Origin: JAGOCV01 sp049445855
Lineage (GTDB): Bacteria; Pseudomonadota; Gammaproteobacteria; Burkholderiales; Burkholderiaceae_C
NCBI RefSeq assembly: GCF_049445855.1
Contig: NZ_JBMSDV010000004.1
Location: 310,001-374,000, forward strand
Reading direction: 5' to 3'
Length of the DNA stretch: 64,000 nucleotides
Position numbers and translations under genes: made by a program. A model generated the notes under the pieces. The model did not search any database and was not told the origin of the DNA. It worked only from the letters and a program-made list of their open reading frames with translations. How positions within the stretch are numbered: the first letter of the stretch is position 1; each line of letters starts with the position of its first letter. Of the stretch, positions 61,067-64,000 are shown piece by piece.

Positions 61067-62935
61067 GTGTCTGCATCCAAATCGTCTCTTGCGGCGCTCA
61101 CCCTCGGCGCCATCGGCATTGTCTACGGCGACATCGGCACCAGCGTCCTGTACGCGCTCAAGGTCGTCTTCAACACCGGGCACATCGAGCTCACGCCGGA
61201 GAACATCTATGGCGTGCTGTCGATGGTGTTCTGGATCGTCACCGTCGTCGTTTCGCTCAAGTACGTCACGCTGATCCTGCGGGCCGACAACAACGGTGAA
61301 GGCGGCCTCATCGCCATGCTCGCGCTGGCTTCGACGGCCGTGCAGGACAAGCCCCAGCTACGGCGCTGGCTGTTGGGGGTCGGCATCTTCGGCACGGCGA
61401 TCTTCTACGGCGACGGCGTCATCACGCCGGCGATCTCGGTGCTGTCCGCCGTCGAGGGGCTGGAGCTGATCTCGCCCGCGATGCACCGCTATGTCGTGCC
61501 GGCGGCGCTGGTCATCATCTTCCTGCTGTTCTTCGTGCAGAAGAACGGCACGTCGGGAATCGGGCGTTTCTTCGGTCCGGTCTGTGCGGTGTGGTTCCTG
61601 TCCATCGCCGTGCTCGGTGTGCCGCACATCCTGGCGCATCCCGAGGTGCTGGGCGCATTGAGTCCGCACCATGCGCTGCGCTTCATCGTGCAGCAGCCTG
61701 TCACGTGCTTTGTGCTGCTCGGAGCCCTGGTTCTTGCCGTCACCGGCACCGAGGCGCTTTATGCCGACATGGGGCATTTCGGCAAGAAACCGATCCGGCT
61801 CGCCTGGTTCGGCCTCGTGATGCCTGCGCTGGTCATCAACTATTTCGGGCAGGGAGCGATGCTGCTCTACAACCCTGCTGCGATATCGAATCCTTTCTAT
61901 CTGATGGCACCGTCGTGGGCGCTGGTTCCGCTTGTGATCCTGGCGACGGCCGCCACGGTGATCGCGTCACAGGCGCTCCTGTCGGCGGCGTTCTCCATCA
62001 CCAAGCAGGCGATCCAGCTGGGCTATCTGCCGCGCATGGAAATTCGCCACACCTCGGTGCGCGAAGCCGGACAGATCTACATCCCGGTGGTCAACTGGAC
62101 GCTTTTCGTGGCCATCGTGTTGGCCGTGGGACTGTTCAAGACGTCGGAGAATCTCGCAACGGCCTACGGGATTGCGGTGACCACGGACATGCTCATCACC
62201 ACCGTGCTGACGTTCTTCGTCATCCGCTATGCATGGAAGCTTCCCCTGGCGCTGTGCGTCGCCGCGACTGGCGTCTTCTTCCTGATCGATCTGCTTTTCT
62301 TCGCATCCAACGCCCTCAAGATCGTTGAGGGCGGATGGTTCCCGGTGGTCATCGGCGCCTCCATGTTCACCATCATGATGACGTGGAAACGCGGGCGGGC
62401 GCTGATGGCCGAGAAGGTGCGAGCCGACTCCATCGACCTGCGCAGCTTCCTCGAGTCGGTGTTCGTGAGTCCGCCCACGCGTGTGGACGGTACGGCAGTG
62501 TTCCTCACGGCCGAGCCCGGAACCGTACCCAACGCGCTGCTTCACAACCTCAAGCACAACAAGGTGCTGCATGAGGAAAACCTCTTCGTGACGGTGCGTA
62601 CGCATGAAGTACCGTGGATCGGCATGGAAAAGCGCATCGAGATCGAGCCGCTCGGCCACCACTGCTGGCAGGTCATCGTGCACTACGGGTTCAAGAACGA
62701 CCCCGACCTGCCGCGCGCGCTCGAGCAAGTGCGCACGCGGGGCTGCGATCTCGAGCCGATGCTCACCAGCTACTTCCTCTCGCGCGACGTGGTGGTGCCC
62801 ACCATCGGCAGCGGCATGGCGCCCTGGCGGGAGAAACTCTTTGCGCAGATGCACCACAACGCCGGCGCGGCGGCCGAGTTCCTCAGCCTGCCGAGCAACT
62901 CCGTGGTGGAGCTGGGCAGCAAGATCGAGATCTGA
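61067..62935 (+). CDS. kup: Kup potassium/proton symporter
   Basis: A 622-residue KUP/HAK/KT transporter. It has about 12 membrane helices, beginning TLGAIGIVYGDIGTSVLYALK with the conserved GD-GTSPLY-type motif (Val replacing Pro), then VFYGDGVITPAISVLSAVEG-type FYGDGVITPAISVLSA, ALYADMGHFGKKPI and NYFGQGAMLL, and a ~150-residue cytoplasmic C-terminus. It imports K+ at low pH. The start is GTG at 61067. It is convergent with the GntR gene. Confidence 0.95.
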   Translation: MSASKSSLAALTLGAIGIVYGDIGTSVLYALKVVFNTGHIELTPENIYGVLSMVFWIVTVVVSLKYVTLILRADNNGEGGLIAMLALASTAVQDKPQLRRWLLGVGIFGTAIFYGDGVITPAISVLSAVEGLELISPAMHRYVVPAALVIIFLLFFVQKNGTSGIGRFFGPVCAVWFLSIAVLGVPHILAHPEVLGALSPHHALRFIVQQPVTCFVLLGALVLAVTGTEALYADMGHFGKKPIRLAWFGLVMPALVINYFGQGAMLLYNPAAISNPFYLMAPSWALVPLVILATAATVIASQALLSAAFSITKQAIQLGYLPRMEIRHTSVREAGQIYIPVVNWTLFVAIVLAVGLFKTSENLATAYGIAVTTDMLITTVLTFFVIRYAWKLPLALCVAATGVFFLIDLLFFASNALKIVEGGWFPVVIGASMFTIMMTWKRGRALMAEKVRADSIDLRSFLESVFVSPPTRVDGTAVFLTAEPGTVPNALLHNLKHNKVLHEENLFVTVRTHEVPWIGMEKRIEIEPLGHHCWQVIVHYGFKNDPDLPRALEQVRTRGCDLEPMLTSYFLSRDVVVPTIGSGMAPWREKLFAQMHHNAGAAAEFLSLPSNSVVELGSKIEI

Positions 62936-62953
62936 ACAACCGGTAGGTGCCGC

Positions 62954-63724
62954 TCAGGACAGCCCGAGCATGCGCCCCAGCGTGCGCTGCGGCGTTTCCT
63001 GTTGCAGGTAGACGTTGCGCTCGAGCACCAGCAGGTGCTCTTCCATCAGCGCGACGGCCTTGTCCGCATCGCGGCGTTCGATGCAGTCCACCAGCGCTTC
63101 GTGCTCGTCGTGTTCGCACGAGGCGTTGCCAGGCGGTTCGTACAGCGCGACGATGAGCGAACAGCGCGACACAAGCTCGGTGAGGTAACGCTCCAGCACC
63201 GGGTTGCGCGCGAGCTCCGCCAGGCGGATGTGGAACGACGACGCGAGACGCGCCCACTGCGGTTGCGAGAAGCGGTGCATCGCATCGTGCTCGCGCTTCA
63301 TGCGCTGGCGCAGGTCGGCGAGGTCTTCGTCGGTGGCGTTCTGCACCGCGAGGCGGATGATGCCGGCTTCCAGCGTGCGGCGCGCTTCGAAGATCTGCCG
63401 CGTTTCCTCGGGTGTCGGCGACGCGACGACGGCCCCCTTGTTCGGCCGCAGCTCGACGATGTGGTCGTGCGCGAGCCGCTGCAGCACCTTGCGCACCGTG
63501 GCACGGCTCACGTCAAACAGATCGCACAGCGCGGCTTCGGGCAGCTTGGTGCCGGGCGCGAGGCGCTGGTTCATCACGCTGTCGAACACCGACTTGTAGA
63601 TGCGCTCCTCGACGTCGAGCTCGCTGTTCTGTGCCTCCGCAGACGGATCGACCGACGCAATTGCCGCAGCCGGTTCGGGCGCGGCGGGAGCAACGGATGG
63701 CAGGGGCGTCTTGGTGCGGGGCAT
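62954..63724 (-). CDS. GntR-family (FCD) transcriptional regulator
   Basis: A 256-residue regulator. After an Ala/Pro-rich leader comes a winged-helix (LPEAALCDLFDVSRATVRKVLQRLAHDHIVELRPNKGAVV), then an all-helical FCD ligand domain (EETRQIFEARRTLEAGIIRLAVQ, with the metal-binding histidines in SFHIRLAEL and ALVDCIERRDADKAVALMEEHL). It lies 23 bp downstream of the hydrolase below, so it probably controls that pathway. The ATG at 63724 is the first good start; longer frames read into that upstream gene. Confidence 0.9.
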   Translation of the reverse strand: MPRTKTPLPSVAPAAPEPAAAIASVDPSAEAQNSELDVEERIYKSVFDSVMNQRLAPGTKLPEAALCDLFDVSRATVRKVLQRLAHDHIVELRPNKGAVVASPTPEETRQIFEARRTLEAGIIRLAVQNATDEDLADLRQRMKREHDAMHRFSQPQWARLASSFHIRLAELARNPVLERYLTELVSRCSLIVALYEPPGNASCEHDEHEALVDCIERRDADKAVALMEEHLLVLERNVYLQQETPQRTLGRMLGLS

Positions 63725-63747
63725 GGACGGTGGAGAAGCGTCGCCGA

Positions 63748-64000
63748 TTATGCGCCGCCCGCCGCAACCGGAGACGAAACGGCAGGGTTTCCGAACGCCT
63801 GCGCGAATTCTTCCGGCCGCGCTTGGGCAACGGACTCGACATGACTGCAGATCGCCCCCGGCGTGGTGAACCACACGCCCTCGCCGCCATCCCGCGCGCG
63901 AGCGATGTGTTCCAGCGCGCGCCGCAGGTGCTTCAGCCGGTACGGCTGCCCGATGATGTACGGATGCAGCGCGATGCCCATCACCAGCGGCTGCGGGTTC
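63748..64000 (-). CDS. C-terminal end of a probable polysaccharide-deacetylase-type hydrolase
   Basis: Only the last ~84 residues are in the window; the gene continues past 64000. The visible part has LVMGIALHPYIIGQPYRLKHLRRALEHI, then GVWFTTPGAICSHVES. The HPYIIGQP-R-L and GVWF-TPG-I patterns are typical of the C-terminus of polysaccharide deacetylase/allantoinase PuuE-like proteins. Such enzymes remove acyl groups or hydrolyse cyclic amides such as allantoin. The adjacent GntR/FCD regulator is a common partner. The family call is moderate because the catalytic core is outside the window. Confidence 0.65.
   Translation of the reverse strand, partial: NPQPLVMGIALHPYIIGQPYRLKHLRRALEHIARARDGGEGVWFTTPGAICSHVESVAQARPEEFAQAFGNPAVSSPVAAGGA

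Noticed and set aside
1..64000. CRISPR arrays, tRNA or rRNA genes, insertion sequences
   Set aside because: No regularly spaced repeats, no cloverleaf-like sequence and no transposase motifs were found. All gaps are shorter than about 190 bp.

Overview
The window reads as chromosomal DNA of a high-GC betaproteobacterium, most likely order Burkholderiales, family Comamonadaceae. I base this on gene content and order, not on a database search: the block hpf-ptsN-hprK / fur / bamE-dapB-exbB-exbD-leuS-lptE-holA-proA, the split transhydrogenase pntAA-pntAB-pntB, the proteobacterial-type gshA next to kup, and uvrA near an MFS gene and ssb. Coding density is very high. No gap between genes exceeds about 190 bp, and I saw no rRNA, tRNA, CRISPR array, insertion sequence or integrase.

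Region 1 (1-12461) is an accessory catabolic island for an N-methylated or otherwise amine-containing compound. A LacI-type repressor gene starts a leftward run (lacI-purU-etfB-etfA-folD, then after a 126-bp gap an NTF2-like gene and a FAD oxidoreductase cut by the window edge). A 20-bp perfect palindrome separates it from a rightward run: a dimethylglycine/sarcosine-dehydrogenase-like flavoprotein, a YtcJ-type amidohydrolase and a MocR-type regulator. The parts fit one pathway. The dehydrogenase demethylates its substrate onto tetrahydrofolate, EtfAB takes the electrons, FolD oxidises methylene-THF to formyl-THF, and PurU releases formate and recycles THF. The substrate cannot be read from the sequence.

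Region 2 (12480-28230) is mixed: a signal-peptide-bearing membrane protein of unknown function, a LysE/ArgO exporter, an SH3-domain protein, an 18-codon remnant that looks like the start of a VOC/glyoxalase gene, the selenouridine pair mnmH/selD, uvrA, a compact convergent restriction-modification pair of visibly lower GC, an MFS transporter, a cyclic-nucleotide-domain/CPBP membrane fusion, an AMP-forming acyl-CoA synthetase and a ClC channel.

Region 3 (28331-45942) holds ssb, the bacterial end-joining pair ku-ligD, mnmA with a Nudix hydrolase, an AraC regulator and EamA exporter, the three-gene proton-translocating transhydrogenase, fadD, mtnN, corA, a patatin and an MFS transporter.

Region 4 (46014-64000) is core genome: hibernation factor and PTS-Ntr (hpf, ptsN, hprK), fur, outer-membrane and lysine-biosynthesis genes, ExbBD, leuS, lptE, holA, proA, potassium uptake (trkA-trkH and kup, with gshA between them). 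It ends with a GntR/FCD regulator and the C-terminal end of a probable polysaccharide-deacetylase-type hydrolase.

The most promising items for novelty are the restriction-modification pair, whose methyltransferase carries its own N-terminal winged-helix and has an inverted repeat between its -35 and -10 boxes, and the THF-linked demethylation island with its unassigned amidohydrolase.
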